Source: Dyadobacter sp. CY312 (lineage in GTDB: Bacteria > Bacteroidota > Bacteroidia > Cytophagales > Spirosomataceae). From it: DNA of 51,247 bases. Positions 43,950 to 51,247 of the stretch are shown one piece after another. The number at the start of each line of letters is the position of its first letter. The stretch's first letter is position 1. Made by a program: the position numbers and the translations under genes. The stretch is taken from the NCBI RefSeq assembly GCF_021390535.1, contig NZ_JAJUXG010000031.1, positions 1 through 51,247 on the forward strand, read 5' to 3'. Under the pieces are notes generated by a model. That model had not been told where the DNA came from. It did not search any database and worked only from the letters and a program-made list of their open reading frames with translations.

Positions 43950-45407
43950 TTACAAATCTAAATCTTCCTCAGAAAATATCTCTGGCCTAATACCAATTTT
44001 ATTTATACTCATGTTGCTGAGAATCTGGATCAAGTCCTCCGGGGCTGCCAAATAACTAGCAAGGGCTTTTCGCAGGGCTATAACATTCGAATCTCCAAGG
44101 TTATACCCTCGTATATGTGGTAATATATTCGTACCCATAACATATATACTATTAATCACATCGTAAAAGTCGGTCTCACCAAGCCAATCTTCCATTTTTT
44201 CGGAGCTAACAAGAACATCAACATCTATCGGAATGTCGCTACTGGTCGGGATCCAGAAAACTCGATTAATCCGATACTGGGACAATAGCGTAGCAATAAA
44301 GCTGAATGAATTGGTGAAGATTGGATCTTTCCTCAGACTTATGATTTGATCAAAACATTGAATCTTAAATCTATTCCTTCTAAACTCTGCTCTATTATCA
44401 AAATATATTTCAAACAAAATTCCATTCAATACGTGGTTTTCCTTTCCAGATTGAAATCGTTTTAGATTTACTTCGATTTTTTCAAAAAAGTTTGTCGCCG
44501 CGTAGGCGAACCCTCCAGCCTGAAGGAGGTTTCTACCTAAGATAAATTGTTGATTACTAGTTAGATTTGACGAATGAATCCCCAAAATCTTAGCAATTGC
44601 GGGATTTTGCCGATTCCAATCCAATGATTTGATTTCAAATATCGCTTTCGAAAACTCGTCAGGCTTCAACATATAAGTAACTTCTCTTACTACATCTTCA
44701 CTATATAGTAAGTTTTGAGAGTAAGTGAGCTGCCCTATATTAAAATAAAAATCTCCAATTAATGAAGTGTGTTCCCATGGAGTTTGTCGACCTTGAGTTA
44801 GATTGTTGACCGTTTTTCGAACTTTTTTGAAGAGCTCTTCAACCGAAAGTTGCTCCCTACCGATATAGGTTAATAATGCACCGGTGTAAACGCTGTGCCC
44901 GCCTTCAAAGCCACCATCACTAGATCCATCCTCGGGAGATGTTGAGAATGCAATTAGAGTTCCCCTTGGAGCTCGAACAGGAGCAAATACATTGCCAGTG
45001 CCACGAGCAAAACTCTTCCTGCACGCATCAATAATAACAATATTTATCTTGTTCGGATAGAGCTTGTAAATGTTAAGCAATTCCGAAATCGAAATACTAC
45101 TTCGGCTCACGGCATATTTAGTAGCTGGTGGAATCTGACAGTCGATTGATGTTAGGAAGTTTTCTCCATCAATTTCAAATCCATGTCCCGCAAAAAAGAA
45201 GATTGTAGCATCAAAATCGCTTATTTTGGATTCAATTTCCGCTAATAGTTCGACACAGCCTTCCGAGGAGCAATTGAATTTACTTATTACTTCATATCCG
45301 AGTCGGTTGAACACCTCTGCAATCGCTTTAGCATCTGCAACTGCGTTCGAGAGGATGGCAGTGCCATGATAGTCATTATTGCCGATTACTACTGCTAAGG
45401 TTTTCAT
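43950..45407 (-). CDS. caspase-family (peptidase C14) protease
   Basis: A 485-aa protein. Residues 1-225 are a caspase/metacaspase-like domain: LAVVIGNNDY at the N-terminus, the catalytic His75 in FFAGHG and catalytic Cys129 in IIDACR, and the DGSSDGGFEGGHSVYTGALL substrate-side segment. The C-terminal 260 residues are helical and of unknown family and end with a helix about LRKALASYLAAPED. It lies on the minus strand, divergent from a Ser/Thr kinase gene (365 bp apart). Caspase-like proteases in bacteria are often effectors that are activated in antiviral systems; here the trigger is unknown. The ATG at 45407 precedes the conserved KTLAVV start. Confidence 0.88.
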   Translation of the reverse strand: MKTLAVVIGNNDYHGTAILSNAVADAKAIAEVFNRLGYEVISKFNCSSEGCVELLAEIESKISDFDATIFFFAGHGFEIDGENFLTSIDCQIPPATKYAVSRSSISISELLNIYKLYPNKINIVIIDACRKSFARGTGNVFAPVRAPRGTLIAFSTSPEDGSSDGGFEGGHSVYTGALLTYIGREQLSVEELFKKVRKTVNNLTQGRQTPWEHTSLIGDFYFNIGQLTYSQNLLYSEDVVREVTYMLKPDEFSKAIFEIKSLDWNRQNPAIAKILGIHSSNLTSNQQFILGRNLLQAGGFAYAATNFFEKIEVNLKRFQSGKENHVLNGILFEIYFDNRAEFRRNRFKIQCFDQIISLRKDPIFTNSFSFIATLLSQYRINRVFWIPTSSDIPIDVDVLVSSEKMEDWLGETDFYDVINSIYVMGTNILPHIRGYNLGDSNVIALRKALASYLAAPEDLIQILSNMSINKIGIRPEIFSEEDLDL

Positions 45408-45772
45408 GAGATAAGACAAGCGCAAATTACTTAGAATACCAATTTAAGTGAAAGATGGTAATCACGCCGTAATTTACGCCAAGGTTGATCAATTATTTAC
45501 AAAATTATGAACACACTCCAATTAAATATTCATAACATGCTGATTATCAATATACTATAAATGTACTTTAAACATTTTCCAGATTTATTTTCTTTAGTTC
45601 AAATAGTAAAAAGACTTATCAACCACAACATCTTTAAAAAGTATAATCCATACTTATTTCCAGAACCTGATAATGTTGGTGATTGGATTGGGCAAAAGCT
45701 CATTTCCTGAGGATAACTATGTAAATTTCGGTTATGGTTTAATCCATTATAGTAACCACAAGATACTAATAC
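45408..45772. other. 365-bp divergent intergenic region
   Basis: AT-rich spacer between the divergent caspase and kinase genes. It must hold promoters for both, but I find no clear TAnnTTTG box. Nothing coding is seen. Confidence 0.4.
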
Positions 45773-46870
45773 ATGACGGTTCAAGAATTAAATGATACCC
45801 TGGAAGGGGATGATATTGTAGTACAGATAGAACAATTTAAAATGGGCCTTATGGCCCAAGCAACAGATGGTAGCATTGATTCTACTGAATACGGGAGAGT
45901 ACGAAAGCTTCTTTTAAATATCACCTACCTAAATGATGTTATTCCTCAATCAATTAAAGTCTGCAGAACTCCGGGAGAATTTCGAAAATGGATGCAAGAC
46001 AAAGCGGCCTCATATGCAGAAAGAAGAACTATAATAGTAAATGAAATAAATCCGATCCTCGAAATTTTAGAATATGAAAGTGAAGAAGGCGGACTCGAGT
46101 TCAAAAAGAACTATGACGAAAAGCAAATTATTGGAACTGGTGGTTTCGGTCAAGTCTATTTGTATGAGCATCGCTTATTAAACTTACCCTTCGCAGTAAA
46201 AGTATTTGCACCTGCATTCTATGAGGGAAACACAAATGAATTAGATCGTTTTTTCCAGGAAGCCAGGATGCTTTTTAAACTAAATCACCCATCCATCATA
46301 AAGGTATACGACGCTGGAATGATTGGCAAACGGCCATTCATTAGAATGGAATATTTTGAGGGTTTAAATCTAAACGAGATTTTGATAAAATTCGGTCCCT
46401 TGTCACCACAACAAGCATTAAACATGATGCGAGGGTTGACAAGCGGTATGAGTCATGCTCATGACGAAGCAAAAATTTTACACCGAGATTTGAAACCTAG
46501 TAATATTATGGCATCACGTCCAAATCAGTTCAGAATAATAGACTTTGGATTAGGTGCATTCATTGAAAACGAACTTTACTCGCGGATTACTAAAACCGAC
46601 CAGCACGTTATAAGTGGCTATTATAATGCCCCTGAACTGCTAGCTAATCCAAAATTGCTTGACAAACGAACGGATATTTATTCTTTGGGTGCAATATGGT
46701 ATACAATGCTAACTGGTCAACCACCAGCTGGAAGCTCTTTTATGGATAATTTGACTGAAATACCTGAAATAACCGATGATTATATATCTTGTATTAATGG
46801 CTGTTTGAGGAATATGGACGCTCGAACTGAAAGTTGTAGTGTATTATTCGAGCAAATGAAGACACTGTAA
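45773..46870 (+). CDS. Ser/Thr protein kinase with an N-terminal helical domain
   Basis: A 365-aa cytoplasmic Hanks-type kinase. Kinase domain about 115-365: Gly-loop GTGGFG (121-126), AVKV with Lys143, HRDLKPSN with catalytic Asp239 and Asn244, DFG at 257-259, a possible activation segment after it and the GYYNAPELL helix (282-290). Residues 1-105 are a separate all-helical domain with CRTPGEFRKWMQD and SYAERRTIIVNEI stretches, which look like the small effector-associated or death-like adaptor domains of bacterial immune proteins; this is a similarity by eye. No transmembrane segment. Divergent from the caspase gene; likely a sensor or switch for it. Confidence 0.88.
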   Translation: MTVQELNDTLEGDDIVVQIEQFKMGLMAQATDGSIDSTEYGRVRKLLLNITYLNDVIPQSIKVCRTPGEFRKWMQDKAASYAERRTIIVNEINPILEILEYESEEGGLEFKKNYDEKQIIGTGGFGQVYLYEHRLLNLPFAVKVFAPAFYEGNTNELDRFFQEARMLFKLNHPSIIKVYDAGMIGKRPFIRMEYFEGLNLNEILIKFGPLSPQQALNMMRGLTSGMSHAHDEAKILHRDLKPSNIMASRPNQFRIIDFGLGAFIENELYSRITKTDQHVISGYYNAPELLANPKLLDKRTDIYSLGAIWYTMLTGQPPAGSSFMDNLTEIPEITDDYISCINGCLRNMDARTESCSVLFEQMKTL

Positions 46871-47173
46871 TTCTCCATTTGCTGTATTCGATCTATCTTT
46901 GCAGGTGGTACTGAGATTTGTATTCATGGTGAATGCGCATCGAATTGTTGTGCAAACCCATAGCGGTGAAACCCCCATTGTCAATGCCCAAAGGCCACTC
47001 GTCGACAATAGCCGATAGCATTTACCAAAGGTGCGAAGGTTTAGCTCCAAACCCATTGAAGAAATGAACTGTCACCTTGCACAAAAGTATCTGCTGAGTG
47101 CGGAACTGCCGCCATCGCATACCCATTCTTAACAAGGATAATACTTTTCAGTATAAGATTTGTCCGTCAAAAT
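46871..47173. other. 303-bp gap, GC-richer patch
   Basis: Between the kinase and the next gene. At 46894-46901 TATCTTTG resembles a -7 box, and a 30-codon frame starts at 46927, but neither has support. The patch (46920-47060) is less AT-rich than the genes around it and may be a remnant of other DNA. Confidence 0.35.
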
Positions 47174-48274
47174 TTATTGTGCATCCCTTCCGTAAAACTG
47201 ATCTTCAAGCCACTCGTTTATTAGCGTTTGTGATTTAAAAAACGACACTACAAAACCGAACAAAGCTTTGAAAGAAATTTGTTCTATCCGCAGTAAGTGT
47301 GTCCTGTATGACGCGTCAGTAGTAACTGTTCCAGAAGCAAGATTGTCGTATAATCTTTTTTTAGCTGCATCACCTTCATAAATATTAATTGCTAAGTCAA
47401 GATGGTTAAGAACAGAGTTTTCAAAATCAGTCCCAAACTTTGAGTCAGTGTCCAAATGAATGCAGCGTCCGAAAAGTAACCCGTGATTGTCAATATCCGT
47501 AATCTCCTCTATCATCATTGACAGGTTCCCGTTGTTACTCCGTTTTACGATTACCTCCAGTCGTTTAATTTTCTTGATATGCAACTCCCAATACTGTTGA
47601 ATGTTGTCTTTAGGAGAACAATCCTCAAGGATGTAAGATGCTCCTTCCTTTGTCCTGTTGTGAATGGTGAGTTTACGCCACCAACTTGGATTGGCTGGCA
47701 TTAAAACTGATTCTGAAATCGATTGAAGCGGTTGCTTGTCAAAATATTTGTGAGGATTTGCTCTTAAATAAATTTTCTTATCTGGGAAATTGCTAATCGC
47801 CCAAGAAGCAATTAAAGGATTAAGAGCATAATCTAAGTAAGTAAATCCGCTTGTGATTTGCAAAATTTCACTGTCGTCAATTTGTGTAAGGGCAACTCTA
47901 TCAATTAAATCGTGATTGAGAACATGCTCAAAGAGATGTGGAGCTTTGGTAAATAGGGTTTGAGAAGGAGAGTAAACTTCGCATCGCTGTTTCCAGCTTT
48001 TTTGTGTTGCCGCTTCACCCAACTCAAAGCAGATTACAAAGCAAGTTGCTCTCTCAATGCCTTTATATTCTCTAAATAAACCAATAACTAAGTAACCTCT
48101 AACTTCGTCCAACTCCTTAGCGCCGACAAATGACTTTCTGAAAGCAATCAACTCGTCAAAAAGGTTGCGGTTTGTCTCAATGATGTTCTCTAAGAAATGA
48201 TGTGTCGCCAAACCGGATTTTGCACAATCGTCTGCTAACTGATCAAGTGTCTGATAGTATTTGTCAATTTCCAT
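47174..48274 (-). CDS. unknown protein in the defence island
   Basis: A 366-aa protein that I do not recognise. It begins with a helical part (1-60), then mixed strands and helices with KAPHLFEHVLNH and SGFTYLDYALNPLIASWAI segments, several Trp/Tyr, and a basic region near 230-245. No signal peptide or transmembrane segment. It sits between the kinase (with which it converges) and the TIR-APAZ gene (with which it diverges, 420 bp apart), so it could belong to either system or be a system by itself. Composition is AT-rich like the rest. Confidence 0.55.
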   Translation of the reverse strand: MEIDKYYQTLDQLADDCAKSGLATHHFLENIIETNRNLFDELIAFRKSFVGAKELDEVRGYLVIGLFREYKGIERATCFVICFELGEAATQKSWKQRCEVYSPSQTLFTKAPHLFEHVLNHDLIDRVALTQIDDSEILQITSGFTYLDYALNPLIASWAISNFPDKKIYLRANPHKYFDKQPLQSISESVLMPANPSWWRKLTIHNRTKEGASYILEDCSPKDNIQQYWELHIKKIKRLEVIVKRSNNGNLSMMIEEITDIDNHGLLFGRCIHLDTDSKFGTDFENSVLNHLDLAINIYEGDAAKKRLYDNLASGTVTTDASYRTHLLRIEQISFKALFGFVVSFFKSQTLINEWLEDQFYGRDAQ

Positions 48275-48694
48275 TTTTTTTTGTTTATGCAGTTAGTTGA
48301 CGTTTTCACTGTCCGAAAAATTATAGCCATTAACTTGCCGATTGACTGACCTTTAATACGAAATGTGTAATTTGTATTGAGGTAGAAGAAGCCAATCAGA
48401 AAATATACCCATGAACCCAGCTTAGCACCTTTACAAACCTCCAAACACACTTTTCACATATACGTCAGAGTAGGGCCCAAAGTACTATTATTGAATGTTC
48501 ACCAATCCAGTTGCGAATATTTAAGGTTCATTATTAGCCGGATTAGGGAATAATTCCTTTCACATCTGGTTCATGGTTATAAATTACGACAACAACTTTC
48601 AAAAGTCTAATATTTTCTTTATTTGCGACTATGATTAATATCATTACGTAATTACATACGTCCATATCTCCTCGTAACTCAGATTATAAGATTA
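48275..48694. other. 420-bp divergent intergenic region
   Basis: AT-rich spacer between the unknown 366-aa gene and the TIR-APAZ gene. It should carry a promoter for each; no box fitting TAnnTTTG with a spaced TTG was found. Confidence 0.4.
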
Positions 48695-50077
48695 ATGAAG
48701 GACACGATTTTTATTAGCCATGCTACCCCAGAAGACAATGAATTTACCATATGGCTTGCTTCCAGGTTAGAGCTGATGGGCTATAAGGTGTGGATTGACA
48801 AAAAGGAGCTCCTAGGCGGAGAGACATTCTGGAAAGATATAGAAACGTCAATCACGGTTCATTCGATTAAATTCCTTTTAGTTTATTCAAAAAACATTTG
48901 TTACGACGGTCAAAAGGATCAAGTTAAAAGTGGTATTCAAAAAGAGATCAATTTTGCAAGATCTGTTGTTTCGGACAATCCCGCACTGAAGGATTTTTTC
49001 ATTATACTTCATCTGGATGATTCTCCGTTTGACCTTTTCCCCGGCGCAATTGACGTCAATCAGATTCCTTTTAGTTCAAACTGGGCAGACGGCTTAACAG
49101 CATTGCTTAAAAAGCTTCAAAAAGACGAAGCTCCAAAATCCTCTAAACGTATTACAAGTACCGCTGCAAACTGGTATCTCGATCATTATCTGATTAAAAA
49201 CCCTGTCATTAAGAAGAAGGAACTCTACTTTACTAACTGGTGGAACACGGAAAGTTTACCGGAGTACTACTTTATTCTCCGATTTGCTAATGAGAAACAA
49301 GCGCAGGCAGTTTTGGAGGTAAATGACAAAATATTGCTAACACGTAATGCCAACTGTATTGTCAGCTTTAAAGTTGATCTTAACTTCGTAGTTCCTATTG
49401 AAACAGAGACTTCTAATGTCAAACCACTCGAAGTCTTTAAAATAAAAATTAGTGAACTGCTACTTGGTTTTGGAAGCGAAAGTTTCCCTACTCAAACCGA
49501 CGCAGAGAACTATTTCAAAAAATTACTAAAACGAGGGCTGCATAACCTACTAAAAAAGAATGGATTACGAACATATGAGCTGTCTAGTAAAAATCTAGCA
49601 TATTACCACACCCCTTCGAGCTTGCCTACTCTGAAGGTAGCTTTTAAATATCCCTTTAAAAACGATGGCAAAACAAAGAGGAAAAACCTGTTTGGTAAGC
49701 ATTTGACCATTGGTAAATGGCACTATGCGGTTTCTTTTAAGGCTGTACTTCAACCTTTCCTTGGTTTTAAACTTGCCAGCCACATCATTTTCACATCAAA
49801 TGGCTACCGAGCCTTAAAAGATCCAGAATTACAACATAGTCATCGAAGAAAAAAAGGGAAAAGAATGTTCAATGAAGAGTGGCGTGATTTACTGGTGGCA
49901 TTTATTAATAGTCTAAAAGACTCAAATGAAAAAATCGAATTCATGTCTAATGTTGAAGAAAAGTTAACTATGAAAAATATGGTAGAAATGTTTTGGTCAG
50001 ACTTCGGATACATCGACCCCAAAGATGCCGAGCGACAAGCTTTATTTATTGACGTTGATAAAGACGAAGAAAACTAA
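48695..50077 (+). CDS. TIR-APAZ protein of a SPARTA-type short Argonaute system
   Basis: A 460-aa protein. Residues 1-135 are a TIR domain: the opening DTIFISHATPEDN, the KVWIDKKELLGGETFWKDIE segment and a Glu at 84 (IQKEINFAR) at the position of the NAD-cleaving glutamate. The remainder (about 150-460) is an APAZ domain, which replaces the N/PAZ region of Argonaute. In SPARTA, invader nucleic acid bound by the Argonaute causes the TIR to oligomerise and deplete NAD+. The gene ends 10 bp before the Argonaute start, the operon arrangement expected. Length matches known TIR-APAZ subunits. Confidence 0.88.
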   Translation: MKDTIFISHATPEDNEFTIWLASRLELMGYKVWIDKKELLGGETFWKDIETSITVHSIKFLLVYSKNICYDGQKDQVKSGIQKEINFARSVVSDNPALKDFFIILHLDDSPFDLFPGAIDVNQIPFSSNWADGLTALLKKLQKDEAPKSSKRITSTAANWYLDHYLIKNPVIKKKELYFTNWWNTESLPEYYFILRFANEKQAQAVLEVNDKILLTRNANCIVSFKVDLNFVVPIETETSNVKPLEVFKIKISELLLGFGSESFPTQTDAENYFKKLLKRGLHNLLKKNGLRTYELSSKNLAYYHTPSSLPTLKVAFKYPFKNDGKTKRKNLFGKHLTIGKWHYAVSFKAVLQPFLGFKLASHIIFTSNGYRALKDPELQHSHRRKKGKRMFNEEWRDLLVAFINSLKDSNEKIEFMSNVEEKLTMKNMVEMFWSDFGYIDPKDAERQALFIDVDKDEEN

Positions 50078-50087
50078 AAACTAAGAC

Positions 50088-51155
50088 ATGCTAATAGAAC
50101 CAGAATTATTTTTCCTTTCCGAACCACAGCTCTCATTCGGCTTTAATCAGAAAACAGCAGATCCCCGGGATGGCCTAATGCTATATGGTCCCTATGATAG
50201 AGAGAAAATCAAAGGCCAGATAAATATCGGTATTATTGGTTGTGAGAAACAGAGGTCCTACGTTAGAGAGTATTTACATAGATTACATACCCCAATATTT
50301 AGTAATAAAAAAGATGTTGCCAGACCATTTTTTCCAGGTTTAGAAGCTTTGTTTGGAATTCACATTAATTTCGAAAACATCGCTGAAATTGATATTTCCG
50401 AAAATGAAGTCAATAAATTTCTCCATTATGCGGACGGACATCAACGAGTATTTAACTTATCAAATTTGTTTGCAGATGAATTAATCAAATACACAAGGCA
50501 AGAAGAGAAGCCCGTCACAGTTTGGTTCGTCGTGATACAGGACGACATTTTCAAATTTGGTAGACCTAAATCAAAACTCCCCAAATCGGCGGACAACATA
50601 AAGATTGGTCTGAAAAAAAGTGATAGAAATCCAGCGGCGCCCTTCCTATTTGACGATTTAACAGAACTACAAGACGCATATGAATATGAAATCAACTTTC
50701 ACAACCAATTAAAGGCAAAGCTGCTGAGTGACAAGATTGTAACCCAGATCGTCAAAGAAAGTACCATCGCATATGAGGTACTTTGGTCAGATGAAGACAA
50801 AGTAAATAGCCAAAGACTATTCGATAGCGCAAAAGCATGGAACATTGCAACAACACTTTATTATAAAAACGGTGGGTTACCATGGAGGCTTGGAGAAATT
50901 CGAGAAGACGTCTGTTATCTTGGTTTGGTCTACAAAAAACTTGACGAAGACCCTAATAATCGAAGTGCATGCTGTGCCGCTCAAATGTTTATCGATTCCG
51001 GAGACGGAATGGTATTCCGCGGTAATATTGGAAATTGGTTTAATCCGGAGACCAGCGAATTTCATATTTCAAAGAAAGATGCTGTCAATCTGATTGAGCA
51101 TTCATTAGAGGCATTCAAAGAAAAGCTGGGAAAAGGCAAGTGGATATTCCGTTGA
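50088..51155 (+). pseudogene. short prokaryotic Argonaute (MID-PIWI), 3' truncated
   Basis: A 355-aa frame of the short Argonaute family: MID-type opening with NIGIIGCEKQRSYVREYL, and PIWI segments FHNQLKAKLL, LYYKNGGLPWRLGE and VYKKLDED. Short Argonautes normally reach 450-510 aa, so about 100-150 C-terminal residues are absent. The stop codon TGA (51153-51155) is at once the first bases of a sequence resembling an IS21-family end, so the gene was cut by that insertion. The final segment GKGKWIFR lacks the expected PIWI continuation. Function is probably lost unless another copy exists. Cotranscribed with the TIR-APAZ gene. Confidence 0.82.
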
Positions 51156-51247
51156 TGCTGACCCCGTACCGGGCATACTGCCCCCCTTAATTTAGGTTCT
51201 GATCTGAGAGATTCTGATGGGCTGACAATTTTACCGTTTTTTTCTTA
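51153..51247. mobile_element. terminal part of an IS21-family-like insertion sequence
   Basis: The last 95 bases begin TGATGCTGACCCC and hold a second related motif, ACCGGGCATACTGCCCCCC. This is the layout of the multiple terminal repeats (alternating CTGACCCC and GGGCATACTG units) at the ends of Bacteroidota IS21-family elements. The transposase genes lie beyond the window, so the call rests on the end sequence and on the break it makes in the Argonaute gene. Confidence 0.6.

Noticed and set aside
46894..47019. Promoter-like TATCTTTG and a 30-codon frame after the kinase
   Set aside because: The box has no spaced upstream TTG (TTTG lies 12 nt away) and the frame has no recognisable sequence.
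50088..51155. The short Argonaute as a complete protein
   Set aside because: Family members are about 100-150 residues longer and the frame stops at the IS-like terminal repeats.
1..51247. CRISPR arrays or other evenly spaced direct repeats
   Set aside because: None seen on reading the window; only inverted repeats of hairpins and the palindromic block stand out.

Overview
The window reads as a chromosome segment of a Bacteroidota bacterium, most likely order Cytophagales and close to Dyadobacter/Spirosomataceae. The grounds are a PorQ-type T9SS protein, an LpxC-FabZ fusion, Bacteroidota-style promoters (TTG or TTTG, about 19 nt, then TAnnTTTG), several TTG starts, weak ribosome binding sites, and DUF4494 and DUF1080 proteins. 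The genus is an inference from protein character; no database was consulted.

Bases 1-40,000 are ordinary core genome. From the left: an NfeD/SPFH membrane pair and an acyl-CoA dehydrogenase (120-2763); a UDP-glucose dehydrogenase/UDP-xylose synthase pair (2975-5326); a small RelE-type toxin-antitoxin pair (5394-5962); pyrH-frr (6034-7340); a biotinyl-domain protein overlapping dusB (7404-8905); a CPBP membrane protease, DUF2007 and cdsA (9026-11044); secreted and envelope proteins with an LpxH-type hydrolase (11218-18710); DNA and RNA maintenance genes xth, an RluE-like pseudouridine synthase and mutS, with a Uma2 protein among them (18721-23582); an MFS nucleoside-type transporter and an RRM protein; secreted sugar-related proteins (SMP-30-like, HEAT-DUF1080, Gfo/Idh); a carboxyltransferase subunit; PorQ and a MOSC protein; and the lipid A cluster lpxD - lpxC/fabZ - lpxA, followed by an HD-domain hydrolase. 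The lipid A genes lpxH, lpxD, lpxC/fabZ and lpxA, together with cdsA, supply early outer-membrane and phospholipid synthesis.

At 40068-40141 there is a tRNA with a CAU anticodon, and from there to the right edge the content changes sharply. This accessory region holds an ArdA antirestriction gene behind a highly palindromic 170-bp segment, a small unknown gene, a pentapeptide-repeat/potassium-channel protein, a caspase-family protease divergent from a Ser/Thr kinase that has an extra N-terminal helical domain, an unknown 366-aa protein, and a TIR-APAZ/short Argonaute operon of the SPARTA type. The Argonaute frame stops exactly where a sequence resembling an IS21-family terminus begins, so the SPARTA system is probably broken. 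The whole looks like a mobile-element-borne defence island lodged at a tRNA; the far boundary and the integrase are not in the window.

The best candidates for something undescribed are the divergent caspase/kinase pair with its unknown neighbour, the pentapeptide-gated channel, and the palindromic block in front of ardA, which could act as a single-stranded-DNA promoter or other conjugative element.
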